64,000 nucleotides of DNA, taken from contig NZ_CP072524.1 of the NCBI RefSeq assembly GCF_017753665.1, forward strand, positions 2,502,408 through 2,566,407, written 5' to 3'. Shown in pieces: positions 24,907 through 33,836 of the stretch. The notes beneath the pieces are model-generated. The model saw only the letters and a list, made by a program, of their open reading frames with translations, did not search any database and was not told the origin of the DNA. Position 1 is the stretch's first letter, and each line of letters begins with the position of its first letter. The translations under genes were made by a program, and so were the position numbers. The DNA comes from Neisseria sicca (GTDB lineage Bacteria; Pseudomonadota; Gammaproteobacteria; Burkholderiales; Neisseriaceae).

Positions 24907-25974
24907 TTAATCAGTTGGTAATAAAATATTCATCAGCGCGATATTGATATAGTAGTTGCTTCTGCCTATCTTTTCTTTGTGCAGGAATCCGCCTTCTGTC
25001 AGTTCGTCCAGGTATTTGGCGGCACTGGGGCGGGAAACTTTCAGCGTTTTCATCAGGAAATCGATTTTTGTGTAGGGATGATTGAACAGGTGGTTAATCA
25101 GGTCTTGGCTGTAGAAGTTGAAGTTTTCCCTGATGCGGTGTTTGTAGTCCAGCATCGCCTGATGGATCTGCTGCACGGTATCGATGCCGTCCTTGGCGGT
25201 TTGTTCCACAGCTTCCAGCATATACAGCAGCCAGCCTTCCCATTCACCCGTATCGCGTACGTGTTGCAGCAGGCGGTAATATTCGCTTTTGTTCCGTACT
25301 AGATAGCGGCTGAGGTATAAGACTGGAATATCCAGCAATCCGGTTAAAACCAGATACAGCACATTGATAATCCTGCCTGTTCTGCCGTTGCCGTCGTAAA
25401 ACGGGTGAATGCTTTCAAACTGGTGATGGAGCAGCGCCATGCGGATAAGCGGGTCGATAGGTTTTTCCGTGTTGTCGTCGTTGATAAATGCTTCCAATCT
25501 GCTCATCAGGCGGATGATGTCGTCCGTATGTTGCGGCGGCGTATAGACGGTTTCGCCGGTACGGTCGTTTCTCAGCATCGTCCCCGACTGTTTACGGAAT
25601 CCGGCACGGTTCTTTTCCAACTCGGCCTGTATCGTCAAAATATGATTGTTGGTCAGCATTCCGTGTTTTTGGATAAGGTCGAAGCCGCAATGCAGCGCTG
25701 AAGCATAATTTTGCACTTCTTTGATGGTAGGACTGGATGGACTTGCCGATATTCCTGCACGGAACAGTTCGTCATGGGTGGTAATGATATTTTCGATTTC
25801 CGAACTGTCTTTGGCTTCCTGCAAAGACAGCGTGTTAATCAGAATGCCTTGGTTGGGAATGTTGCGGCAGATACCTTTTAATTCGGCCAGATAACGATGT
25901 GCGGAATTCAGTTTTTTCAAGACAGGGACCGTTTCGAGGTCTGCTTCGGGAGGGAATTGTTCGATCGAGTACAT
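24907..25974 (-). CDS. Fic-domain AMP-transferase, autoinhibited (class II)
   Basis: 355 residues. The catalytic loop HPFYDGNGRTGR (190-201) is complete, with His190, the acidic/Asn pair and Arg needed to transfer AMP from ATP to target Ser/Thr/Tyr. The N-terminal SSEIEN (57-62) fits the inhibitory helix motif (S/T)xxxE(G/N), so it is a class II, self-restrained Fic. The C-terminus is a winged-helix region (YTKIDFLMKTLKVSRPSAAKYLDELTEGGFL). Not beside a FicA-type antitoxin. The target is unknown. An AT-rich inverted repeat lies just upstream. Confidence 0.92.
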   Translation of the reverse strand: MYSIEQFPPEADLETVPVLKKLNSAHRYLAELKGICRNIPNQGILINTLSLQEAKDSSEIENIITTHDELFRAGISASPSSPTIKEVQNYASALHCGFDLIQKHGMLTNNHILTIQAELEKNRAGFRKQSGTMLRNDRTGETVYTPPQHTDDIIRLMSRLEAFINDDNTEKPIDPLIRMALLHHQFESIHPFYDGNGRTGRIINVLYLVLTGLLDIPVLYLSRYLVRNKSEYYRLLQHVRDTGEWEGWLLYMLEAVEQTAKDGIDTVQQIHQAMLDYKHRIRENFNFYSQDLINHLFNHPYTKIDFLMKTLKVSRPSAAKYLDELTEGGFLHKEKIGRSNYYINIALMNILLPTD

Positions 25975-25997
25975 TTTAGGTTTTCGGTTAATTAATA

Positions 25998-26054
25998 AAA
26001 AAATCCCATTTTTTTGCTATATCGCTTCGATATGATAAAAAAACGGGATTTTTT
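25998..26054. terminator. AT-rich inverted repeat between tex and fic
   Basis: AAAATCCCATTTTTTTGCTATATCG and CGATATGATAAAAAAACGGGATTTT face each other across CTT: 25-base arms with few mismatches. On the minus strand T-runs follow the stem, but tex ends on the other side of fic, so this is upstream of the fic start (24 bases away). It may be a fic operator or a leader hairpin rather than a terminator. Confidence 0.45.
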
Positions 26055-26119
26055 TTACAATTTAATTTTATTTATTTGTTTCAAAACGGTTTTACTTTAA
26101 ATAGCACTTCAGACTAATG

Positions 26120-28393
26120 TTACCGCTTCAACTTCGCAAACGCATCCGCCATCGCCGAATTGGTCGGGGTGCGGTCGTTGCGTTGGGGTTTGCGGTCGCG
26201 GCGTTCCTGATGTCGGGTTTCAGACGACCTGTTGCCTTTGGTTGCGCCGCCTGGTTCGTCATCCAAGCGCATGGTGAGCGCGATACGTTTTCTGGCGGCA
26301 TCGACTTCCAGCACTTTCACTTTCACCACGTCGCCGGCTTTCACCACTTCGCGCGGGTCTTGGACAAATTTATTAGACAGGGCGGAGATGTGCACCAAGC
26401 CGTCCTGATGGACGCCGATGTCCACGAATGCGCCGAAGTTGGCGACGTTGGAAACTACGCCTTCGAGTATCATGCCGACTTGCAAGTCGCTGATTTCGTG
26501 GATGCCTTCGGCGAAGGAGGCTGTCTGAAACTCGCCGCGCGGGTCGCGGCCGGGTTTTTCCAGTTCGGACAGGATGTCCAAAATGGTCGGCAGGCCGAAG
26601 CGTTCGTCGGTAAAGTCGGACGCTTTGATTTGCTTCACGCGCTCGCGGTTGCCGATGAGTTCGGCGGCGGTAATGCCTTGTTGCGCCAGCATTTTGGCGA
26701 CGACGGGATAGGCTTCGGGGTGGACGGCGCTTGCGTCCAGCGGCTCTTTGCCGCCGTTAATCCGCAAAAAGCCCGCCGCCTGCTCGAAGGTTTTTTCGCC
26801 CAAACGCGGTACTTTCAGCAATTTTTTGCGGCTGTCGAACGCGCCGTTTTCATCGCGGTAGGCGACGATGTTTTGGGCAAGGGTTTGATTCAAACCGGAA
26901 ATCCGCGCCAAGAGCGGGGCGGAGGCGGTGTTCACGTCCACGCCGACGGCATTCACGCAGTCTTCGACCACCGCGTCCAGTGATTTGGCGAGCTGGCTTT
27001 GGTTCACGTCGTGCTGATACTGGCCCACGCCGATGGATTTGGGGTCGATTTTGACCAGTTCGGCGAGCGGGTCTTGCAGCCTGCGGGCGATGGACACCGC
27101 GCCGCGCAGGGAAACGTCCAAGTCTGGGAACTCGCGTGCCGCCAGTTCGGACGCGGAATAAATCGACGCGCCGGCTTCGGACACGACGATTTTGTGCAGC
27201 CCCATTTCCGGCATTCCGCGCACCAGTTCGCCCGCGATTTTGTCGGTTTCGCGGCTGGCGGTGCCATTGCCGATGGCGATGAGCTTCACGCCGTGCTGTT
27301 TAATCAGGCGCGACAGTGTTGCCAACATATTGTTTTCTTGGTGTAAATAGACGATGACGGTATCCAGCAGCTTGCCCGTGTCATCTACCACGGCGCATTT
27401 CACGCCGTTGCGGTAGCCCGGGTCGAGACCCAAAGTGGTCAGCCGTCCGGCAGGCGCAGCGAGCAGCAAGTCTTTGAGATTGCGGGCGAACACGGTAATC
27501 GCGTCGGTGTCGGCGGCTTCTTTCAGACGACCTAAGGCTTCAAGTTCCAGCGACAAAAAGATTTTTGCACGCCAAGTCAGGCGCACGGTGTCGCGCAGCC
27601 ATTTGTGGCCGTCTGAAACCTTGAAACGGCGGGCGATGAGTTGCTCGTATTCGCTTTGCTGCGTAATCGGCGTGTCGTCGGGCTGGTATTTGAGCGCGAT
27701 GTTCAACACGCCTTCGTTGCGGCCGCGCAAAACCGCCAGCGCGCGGTGGCTGGGCATGGCGCGGACGGGTTCGCGGTGGTCGAAATAATCGCTGAATTTT
27801 TCGCCTTCGGTTTCTTTGCCTTCAACGACTTGCGCGTGGATTTCGGCTTCGTTCCACAGCTTGTCGCGCAGCGTGCCGATGAGTTCCGCGTCTTCGGCAA
27901 ACTGCTCCATCAGAATCGCGCGCGCGCCGTCCAATGCGGCTTTGGCGTCGGGGACGTTTTCGTTCAGGTAACCTTGCGCGGCGGCTTCCACGTTCTGTGG
28001 CTGCTCGGCAAGCAACACGTCTGCCAGCGGCTGCAACCCGTGTTCGCGCGCGATTTGCGCCTTGGTGCGGCGTTTGGGCTTGTAGGGCAGATACAGGTCT
28101 TCCAGCGCGGTTTTGTTGTCGGCGGCTTCGATTTGCGCCCTGAGGTCGTCTGAAAGTTTGCCTTGCTCTTCAATGCTTTTTAAAACAACGGCTTTGCGCT
28201 CTTCCAGCTCGCGCAGGTATTGCAGCCGCTCGGCAAGCTGGCGCAACTGCGTATCGTCCAGCCCGCCCGTGGCTTCTTTGCGGTAACGGGCGATAAACGG
28301 CACGGTCGCACCGTCGTCCAAAAGGTCGACGGCGGCGGTGATTTGGGCGGCGGTGGCGGAGAGTTCTTGAGAGAGGATTTGGGTGATGTTCAT
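26120..28393 (-). CDS. tex: Transcription accessory protein Tex
   Basis: S1-domain RNA-binding protein that influences transcription and transcript stability. 757 residues. N-terminal Tex domain, YqgF-like RNase H fold (TTLGLDPGYRNGVKCAVVDDTG), helix-hairpin-helix segments (AVVEDCVNAVGVDVNTAS) and a C-terminal S1 domain (GMILEGVVSNVANFGAFVDIGVHQDGLVHIS), followed by a basic tail. Length and order are normal. Contains several uptake words. Confidence 0.96.
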   Translation of the reverse strand: MNITQILSQELSATAAQITAAVDLLDDGATVPFIARYRKEATGGLDDTQLRQLAERLQYLRELEERKAVVLKSIEEQGKLSDDLRAQIEAADNKTALEDLYLPYKPKRRTKAQIAREHGLQPLADVLLAEQPQNVEAAAQGYLNENVPDAKAALDGARAILMEQFAEDAELIGTLRDKLWNEAEIHAQVVEGKETEGEKFSDYFDHREPVRAMPSHRALAVLRGRNEGVLNIALKYQPDDTPITQQSEYEQLIARRFKVSDGHKWLRDTVRLTWRAKIFLSLELEALGRLKEAADTDAITVFARNLKDLLLAAPAGRLTTLGLDPGYRNGVKCAVVDDTGKLLDTVIVYLHQENNMLATLSRLIKQHGVKLIAIGNGTASRETDKIAGELVRGMPEMGLHKIVVSEAGASIYSASELAAREFPDLDVSLRGAVSIARRLQDPLAELVKIDPKSIGVGQYQHDVNQSQLAKSLDAVVEDCVNAVGVDVNTASAPLLARISGLNQTLAQNIVAYRDENGAFDSRKKLLKVPRLGEKTFEQAAGFLRINGGKEPLDASAVHPEAYPVVAKMLAQQGITAAELIGNRERVKQIKASDFTDERFGLPTILDILSELEKPGRDPRGEFQTASFAEGIHEISDLQVGMILEGVVSNVANFGAFVDIGVHQDGLVHISALSNKFVQDPREVVKAGDVVKVKVLEVDAARKRIALTMRLDDEPGGATKGNRSSETRHQERRDRKPQRNDRTPTNSAMADAFAKLKR

Positions 28394-28520
28394 GAGGAAA
28401 GGTCGTCTGAAAAAGTGATCATTATATCAATGGAAGAGGAGGGAGGAGGAGGCGTCTGAAAATGGAAATCGGTTTGAAATACATGTCAAATCGGTTTCAG
28501 ACAACTTTTATTGTGAGGCA

Positions 28521-28637
28521 TTAGGCTGTCGTTTTCTTTTTCTGTTTTTTTAGCCAGTTCTTTCCTAACAAGATGCCGATGGTGGCGCAGAAGAGGGCGG
28601 CAAACCACAGGTAGAATGAATGTGGGTTGGCTTGAAT
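28521..28637 (-). pseudogene. Remnant of a small membrane protein
   Basis: Between tex and tldD the minus strand reads IQANPHSFYLWFAALFCATI, continuing to LLGKNWLKKQKKKTTA and a stop: a single membrane helix with a lysine-rich cytosolic tail. There is no ATG or ribosome site; an in-frame stop lies two codons upstream and then an uptake-sequence hairpin. It looks like the 3' end of a gene whose start was replaced, or a gene with an ATT start. The gap 28394-28703 otherwise holds only uptake words. Confidence 0.35.
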
Positions 28638-28644
28638 ATGTTAC

Positions 28645-28690
28645 AAAACGTCGTCTGAAAACCCTCAATACAGTTTTCAGACGACGTTTT
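28645..28690. terminator. tldD terminator, uptake-sequence pair
   Basis: AAAACGTCGTCTGAAAAC-CCTCAATACA-GTTTTCAGACGACGTTTT, with T-rich flank on the minus strand (complement of AAAACG). Here the word is CGTCGTCTGAA, not AGGTCGTCTGAA. Confidence 0.7.
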
Positions 28691-28703
28691 ATTTTTACTT
28701 GCC

Positions 28704-30146
28704 TTAAATCTCACTGCCACCGACGGTCAGTCCCGAATCAATCCGCAAGGTCGGTTGCCCGACGCCGACAGGAACACTCTGCCCATCTTTGCCGCACACG
28801 CCGACACCGCTATCCAACGCAGTATCGTTACCTATCATGGAGACGTGTTTCAACACTTCAGGGCCGTTGCCGATGATGGTTGCGCCTTTGACGGGATATT
28901 GCAGTTTGCCGCCTTCGACCCACCACGCTTCGGATGCGCTGAAGACGAATTTGCCACTGGTGATGTCCACCTGTCCGCCGCCGAAATTGACGGCGTAAAT
29001 GCCTTTGTCGATAGACGCGATGATTTCGTCGGGTTCGTAGCCGCCGTTTTCCATGAAAGTATTGGTCATGCGCGGCATGGGGGCGGAGGCGTAACTTTCG
29101 CGGCGGCCGTTGCCAGTGGATTGCGTACCCATCAGGCGAGCGTTGGTTTCGTCCTGCATATAGCCGACCAAGATGCCGTCTTCAATCAATACGGTGCGGC
29201 GTGTTTCGTTGCCTTCGTCGTCGATATTGAGCGAACCGCGTCTGTCGGCGATGTCGCCTTGGTCAACGACGGTCACGCCTTTGGCGGCAACGCGCTCGCC
29301 GATTCTACCTGAAAAGACACTGGTTTCTTTGCGGTTGAAATCGCCTTCCAAGCCGTGTCCGACGGCTTCATGCAGCAACACGCCCGGCCAGCCGTTGCCC
29401 AAGACAACGGTCATTTCGCCCGCGGGTGCAGGGCGGGATTCAAGATTAATCAGGGCTTGTTTGACGGCTGAATCGACAAACTGCCGCACCAAAGTTTCAT
29501 CGAAATAAGCCAAGTCATAGCGTCCGCCACCGCCCGCGCTGCCCTGTTCGCGCCTGTCGCCCTGTTTGGCGATGACGGTAACGTTCAGGCGTACCATCGG
29601 ACGGATGTCGGCGGCGTGTCGGCCGTCGAGGCGGGCGATGTAAATCATGTCGTATTCGCAGGTCAGCCCCGCCATCACTTGCACAATGCGCGGATCGGCG
29701 GCTTTGGCAAGCGTTTCTACTTTGTTTAACAAAGCAACTTTGGCAGCGGAGTCGAGACCGATAATGGGATTCAGCGTCGCATGAACGGATTTGCCGTATG
29801 CAGCGGACGGTACTTTGACAGAAGCTTCGCCGCCTGCCGCACCGATAACGCGGACGGCTTGGGCGGAACGGTTGATCGAATCGATACACAAACTGTCCGC
29901 ATAGGCAAAAGCGGTTTTTTCGCCCGAAACAGCGCGCACGCCCACACCCTGATCGATTTGGAAACTGCCCGATTTGACGATACCCTCTTCCAAGTGCCAG
30001 CTTTCAAAAGCAGTGCGCTGGCAGTAGATGTCGGCGTAATCGACGTGATGCGCGCCGATGATGCTCAGGCTTTTGGCGAGCAGCTCGGGAGAAAGGTGAT
30101 TGGCTTCGAGCAAATCGCGCTGTACGGTAGCGTAAGTTGAGTGCAT
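28704..30146 (-). CDS. tldD: Metalloprotease TldD
   Basis: Subunit of the TldD-TldE zinc protease that trims peptides such as microcin precursors and gyrase-toxin partners. 480 residues from the ATG at 30146; the longer frame to 30200 would translate an uptake word (GRLKT) and is rejected. The zinc site HEAVGHGLEGD is present (His-Glu-x-x-x-His), with GVSGEKTAFAYAD-like substrate motifs earlier. No tldE/pmbA in the window. The Shine-Dalgarno is weak. Confidence 0.94.
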   Translation of the reverse strand: MHSTYATVQRDLLEANHLSPELLAKSLSIIGAHHVDYADIYCQRTAFESWHLEEGIVKSGSFQIDQGVGVRAVSGEKTAFAYADSLCIDSINRSAQAVRVIGAAGGEASVKVPSAAYGKSVHATLNPIIGLDSAAKVALLNKVETLAKAADPRIVQVMAGLTCEYDMIYIARLDGRHAADIRPMVRLNVTVIAKQGDRREQGSAGGGGRYDLAYFDETLVRQFVDSAVKQALINLESRPAPAGEMTVVLGNGWPGVLLHEAVGHGLEGDFNRKETSVFSGRIGERVAAKGVTVVDQGDIADRRGSLNIDDEGNETRRTVLIEDGILVGYMQDETNARLMGTQSTGNGRRESYASAPMPRMTNTFMENGGYEPDEIIASIDKGIYAVNFGGGQVDITSGKFVFSASEAWWVEGGKLQYPVKGATIIGNGPEVLKHVSMIGNDTALDSGVGVCGKDGQSVPVGVGQPTLRIDSGLTVGGSEI

Positions 30147-30353
30147 GGTTTTCAGACGACCTTCAGGGCTGGGGAAACTTGGGGCTTGATTATACGGCAT
30201 TTGTTATGACTTTGGATATGTCGATTGTTTGTATTTATAAGGGGTTAGGGTCGTCTGAAAACAAGGGGCGGATAGGGATGATTGCTCAGATGGGCCGGTA
30301 TTTACATAATTAAACTGTTTTGAACATTGCATCTTGTCATTTCATTCTGTACA

Positions 30354-30375
30354 TTTGTATTCAAATGAATACAAA
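30354..30375. promoter_or_regulatory. 22-bp palindrome, candidate autoregulatory operator
   Basis: TTTGTATTC-AAAT-GAATACAAA: perfect 9-base arms, 16 bases before the start of the ribbon-helix-helix-like gene. RHH proteins often repress their own promoters at such sites. Confidence 0.5.
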
Positions 30376-30390
30376 ACAAATCAAACGAAT

Positions 30391-30891
30391 ATGAATGCGA
30401 CAAACCGTATCCCCGTTAGCGTGCGAATCACTCAGGAAGACGCTGATTTTATTGCCGAATTAAAAATCGAAGGCGCGAATACGCCGTCTGAAAAAATCCG
30501 CGAGCTGCTCAAGCAGGCGCGTTTGGCGCATACGCAGACGCGCGATTACGGTTCCGCGCTGACGGCGCAGGAGCAGTTTTTCCAAGCGGCGAAACATGAT
30601 GTATTGCACGCGGAAAAGCAGGCGGGGGCGCATTCGCATATCGTGGCGCGTTTGTTTGAGCAGCTGCCCGACTTAGGCGCGACGCTCGCCGCCGACCTGC
30701 CCGAAGAAGCCGACCTCGACGATTTGAAAAAATACGAACGCGAACTGATGTGGCGCATCGTCCGCCTGACCGACAGCATCTTGCAGCTCGCCGTAACCGG
30801 CAAAGGCGCGGCATACGACGATACCGTACTGCAACAGCTTGAGAACACTTTGAAACTGGCGAAAATTGTGCAGCAGGCGGGTGAGGTTTAA
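30391..30891 (+). CDS. Ribbon-helix-helix-like protein
   Basis: 166 residues. Residues 5-45 (RIPVSVRITQEDADFIAELK then ANTPSEKIRELLKQA) have the strand-helix-helix pattern of RHH DNA-binding domains. The rest is helical and acidic (PDLGATLAADLPEEADLDDLKKYERELMWRIVRLTDSILQLA), probably a dimerisation part. No named family. No Shine-Dalgarno is visible before the ATG. First gene of the 30-40 kb membrane-stress region and preceded by a perfect palindrome. Confidence 0.65.
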   Translation: MNATNRIPVSVRITQEDADFIAELKIEGANTPSEKIRELLKQARLAHTQTRDYGSALTAQEQFFQAAKHDVLHAEKQAGAHSHIVARLFEQLPDLGATLAADLPEEADLDDLKKYERELMWRIVRLTDSILQLAVTGKGAAYDDTVLQQLENTLKLAKIVQQAGEV

Positions 30892-31018
30892 AGCTTGAGC
30901 GAAAGGCTGACTGAAATATGGGGTACAGATGACATGGTTTTAATGAGTAAATTTGATTATCAAGAAGCTGTCTGACATCTCTTTTCAGGCTACTGTTCCC
31001 ATTTTTAAGGAATACTTA

Positions 31019-31789
31019 ATGAAACCCTACCCCTATTTGTTATTTTTTTCCCTATTTTTGTCAGCCTGCACGCAGGTTGAACCCAAACCGTCCGGCAGCG
31101 TCCCTGTTTCCGTCCGCAGCGTCAATTACAACGCCGATAGGGGCGTTACCTTCAGCCTTTATTACGTGGGCGGTAAAGCTGATCCGCAAATCAAGGAGAA
31201 TTCGAACAGTCCCATCTATATGGACGGTTATTATCCTGTTGGCGGTGATAACCTGACCGCACTTGCGGGAGGCGGCATTAATTGTTGCGCGAACCTTCCC
31301 GTCAAGTGGCATCCGGATCTGAAATATACCGTTTTATGGCAGGAGGGGTCGGGGGCGATTGACGACGAGACGACGTACCGTTATACGGCGCAGTTGCCTG
31401 AATATACGAAACCCGAAGACATTACGGTGGCGTTTTATCCGAACCATCAGGTGGAATTCGTATTAGGTAGCGCAATGGCTGGCGGGGCAGGATGGAAAGG
31501 GCGTGAGAAGGCAGATCCGTTGACGGCATGTATGGCAAAGAACGAGAAGAAGTTCTGCTATATGTATTTGCCACATTATGAGAATGTGGATGATCAGTTT
31601 GTAGAATGGATTAGGAAAGATTGTCGCCATGTATTAGAGGGTCACCCGGAAAAAGTAGTTACTGTTTCTTCAAGTAAACAGGAATGTTTAGACTGGGAGA
31701 AAAAATGTTTGGCAGGTCTTGAATATCCAGAAGTTTCCAATAAGGAAATGTGTAGAATCAACTGGCGTTCGCCTGAATATGGAGAGTAA
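31019..31789 (+). CDS. DUF3304-type lipoprotein
   Basis: 256 residues. Lipoprotein signal MKPYPYLLFFSLFLSAC with the lipid Cys at 17. The segment GGGINCCANLPVKWHPDLKYTVLW matches the DUF3304 signature (paired cysteines, then LPxKWxPxL). Several more cysteines lie in the C-terminal third. DUF3304 lipoproteins are often encoded beside type VI secretion lipase effectors as candidate immunity proteins, but no effector or VgrG is present here. The start is preceded by TAAGGAA. Confidence 0.72.
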   Translation: MKPYPYLLFFSLFLSACTQVEPKPSGSVPVSVRSVNYNADRGVTFSLYYVGGKADPQIKENSNSPIYMDGYYPVGGDNLTALAGGGINCCANLPVKWHPDLKYTVLWQEGSGAIDDETTYRYTAQLPEYTKPEDITVAFYPNHQVEFVLGSAMAGGAGWKGREKADPLTACMAKNEKKFCYMYLPHYENVDDQFVEWIRKDCRHVLEGHPEKVVTVSSSKQECLDWEKKCLAGLEYPEVSNKEMCRINWRSPEYGE

Positions 31790-31899
31790 AACCAGATGGC
31801 AAAAATGGCTGAGAAATGCAGAGAGCAACCTTTTGTATTAAGACCAAATGAGTTAAAGAATATCAATACATGAAGCGTAAATAAAAGGCTGATTGAAAA

Positions 31900-32190
31900 A
31901 TGAAAATCCACCATTGGCTTCTGACCGGTATGTTCATCTATCCTTCTTTGGCTGCGAGCGCGGACGGCGGCGCACAACCTGTTACCGAGCAACAAGTCCT
32001 GCGGCTGACCGAAATTTATGTGACGCAGCATTACGGTGAACAAACCGCTCAAGCGCAAAAGCCGTATCGGGTGAAAAAAGACGGGGAACATTGGATTATC
32101 AGCGGCAAACCACCTAAAGCATTGGGCGGCAATTTCCGCGCCGTTATTGGAGCAAACGGTCGGCTGGAAGAAATCACGCATAGCAAGTAG
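31900..32190 (+). CDS. NTF2-fold immunity-like exported protein
   Basis: 96 residues with a signal peptide (MKIHHWLLTGMFIYPSLAASA). The mature part, VLRLTEIYVTQHYGEQTAQAQKPYRV, then DGEHWIISG..PKALGGNFRAVIGANGRLEEI, follows the pattern of the YbbC/YhhH NTF2-fold immunity family (Imm-NTF2-2): YGxxxAxxQKPY, then xWxIxG and GGxFxxxIxxxxG. A periplasmic immunity protein without an adjacent toxin. Lies 110 bases after the DUF3304 gene. Confidence 0.6.
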   Translation: MKIHHWLLTGMFIYPSLAASADGGAQPVTEQQVLRLTEIYVTQHYGEQTAQAQKPYRVKKDGEHWIISGKPPKALGGNFRAVIGANGRLEEITHSK

Positions 32191-32272
32191 TGTAAGGTTT
32201 GAGGTCGTCTGAAACCCGCTTCCCTTTCATTCCTAAACATTCATATCGGACATCAAAGACAGAGGCAAACAG

Positions 32273-33034
32273 ATGGAAAAATGGATAGCAGAAGCATACG
32301 AACTATTTGCACCTTACAGCGTGCGCTTCCCGCTGAATATCTGCACTTGCAATAGCTGCTCTCCCGAAGATTTCCAACAGGCGTTGTTGGAATATCCGTT
32401 GCGCGAGATTCCTACCGATATGTTGCAGGCGTATTTGGGCAGCGTGCCTTTGGACAAAGGAGCTGCGACGGCTTTAGACATGAAACATTTTCTGCCGCGT
32501 ATTTTGCAGGCTTTGGTCAACGAGGAAGATGTCCGATCGCTTGATGAAACGTTGCTCGATAAGTTGCGTTGCAATTTGCCTGAATGCTGGAAAAAAGAAG
32601 AAATCGATTGGTTAAAACGTTTCGCCGCCGCTTGGTTTGACTCGCAACTGACCGCGCCACGCTATGAAGGCTGCTTGGTCGTTTGGCTGAATATGTTTCA
32701 ATTCGCCGGATTGGATGTTGTCGACGAACTGCTGGCAGTGTGGACGGAGCAGGCGGATAAAACGGCAGCTTTACGCGAATTTGTCGACTTGTATTTAGAA
32801 ATTCCGTATGGAAGCGACGAGCCGGATTGGCACAAAGTCTGCTATCTGCCCGAGCATTGTCCGAATAGAACGCAATTCGCTGCCCGACTGTCGGCTTGGT
32901 TTGCCCACCCGGATACCCGCGCCACATTCAGACGAGCTTTAGAACAAGCCCTGCTGGAAGGCAAAGAAGACGAAAACGAAACATTGTCATGGGAGCAATG
33001 TTACGACTGGTTGGCACAATCAAATGCCCGCTAA
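32273..33034 (+). CDS. Uncharacterised protein with N-terminal CxCxxC and HFLPRI motif
   Basis: 253 residues, soluble. The opening CTCNSCSPEDFQQALLEYPL then PTDMLQAYLGSVPLDKGAATALDMKHFLPRILQ matches a widespread uncharacterised family whose members share a short cysteine pair, PLRxxxxxxLxxY and D-x-x-HFLPRI. The rest is helical. Function unknown. It ends 42 bases before PspA, same strand, so the two are likely cotranscribed; that is the only functional hint. Confidence 0.65.
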   Translation: MEKWIAEAYELFAPYSVRFPLNICTCNSCSPEDFQQALLEYPLREIPTDMLQAYLGSVPLDKGAATALDMKHFLPRILQALVNEEDVRSLDETLLDKLRCNLPECWKKEEIDWLKRFAAAWFDSQLTAPRYEGCLVVWLNMFQFAGLDVVDELLAVWTEQADKTAALREFVDLYLEIPYGSDEPDWHKVCYLPEHCPNRTQFAARLSAWFAHPDTRATFRRALEQALLEGKEDENETLSWEQCYDWLAQSNAR

Positions 33035-33076
33035 ACACAATATTTCTCATGATTTTATAAAGAAAGGAAAATCCAA

Positions 33077-33739
33077 ATGAGCGAAACCCTATCCCGCAGA
33101 GTGGGCCGTCTGGTAAGCGGCGGTTTTCATGCCCTGATTGATGCGGCGGAGAACCTTGCGCCCGAAGCAGTAATGAACGAGAGCATCCGCGAAATCGAGC
33201 GGGCGGTGGACGAAGTGCGTGCCGAATTGGGCAAAGTGTTGGCGCAGAAACACCTTGCCGCCAAGAAAATGGCGGACGAGAGCAACCGCCACGAAGCCAT
33301 CGATGCCAACCTGCAAGCCGCCGTAGCGGCGGGGCGCGACGATCTTGCCGAGGCGGGTATCGCCGAACAAATGGACATCGAAGCGCGTCTGCCTGTTTTG
33401 GAAAACACCATCGCCGACTGCGCCGCGCAGGAAAAAGAACTTGAAGGCTTTATCGCCGCATTGCAGGCGAAAAAACGCGAGATGCAGCAGCAGTTGCAAG
33501 ACTGGCGTGCCGCGCAGCAAAGCACGGGCGCAGGCAAAGCGGCAGGTGGCAGCGACCTCAACCGCATCGCCCGTGATGCCGAAAAAAGCGGCAACGCTTT
33601 CGACCGCGTGATGGGTCGTCAAAACGCGGTACACAGCAGTACCGATGCGGCGCAGTTGGCAAAATTGAAGGAATTGGAAGACTTGAGCCGCAACAACCGT
33701 ATTGCTGAAAGATTGGCGGCGTTGAAGGCTGGAAAATAA
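33077..33739 (+). CDS. PspA/IM30-family membrane-stress protein
   Basis: 220 residues, almost entirely coiled coil (LSRRVGRLVSGGFHALIDAAENLAPEAVMNESIREIERAVDEVRAELGKVLAQK). The N-terminal amphipathic helix and the ESCRT-III-like helical hairpin are typical of PspA/Vipp1/IM30 proteins that coat and repair the inner membrane. A strong AAAGGAAA site precedes it. It lies in the same region as the OB-fold protein and flotillin, not with PspF/PspBC. Confidence 0.88.
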   Translation: MSETLSRRVGRLVSGGFHALIDAAENLAPEAVMNESIREIERAVDEVRAELGKVLAQKHLAAKKMADESNRHEAIDANLQAAVAAGRDDLAEAGIAEQMDIEARLPVLENTIADCAAQEKELEGFIAALQAKKREMQQQLQDWRAAQQSTGAGKAAGGSDLNRIARDAEKSGNAFDRVMGRQNAVHSSTDAAQLAKLKELEDLSRNNRIAERLAALKAGK

Positions 33740-33740
33740 G

Positions 33741-33780
33741 TTTTCAGACGACCTCCTTTGTCGGAAAGGTCGTCTGAAAA
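33741..33780. terminator. PspA-gene terminator, uptake-sequence pair
   Basis: TTTTCAGACGACCT-CCTTTGTCGGAA-AGGTCGTCTGAAAA, reversed order, just after the PspA stop. Confidence 0.55.
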
Positions 33781-33781
33781 G

Positions 33782-33814
33782 AAAAACGCCGCGCGAAGCT
33801 TGTCCTTGCGGCGT
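33782..33814 (-). terminator. Terminator of the repeat-bearing lipoprotein gene
   Basis: On the minus strand ACGCCGC-AAGGACAAGCTTCGC-GCGGCGTTTTTC: stem followed by a T-run, downstream of the gene starting at 34286. Confidence 0.7.
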
Positions 33815-33836
33815 GTGGCGGAACGGATTAATCGAA

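Noticed and set aside
30149..30200. Upstream extension of tldD
   Set aside because: Encodes an uptake word and is not conserved; start set at 30146.
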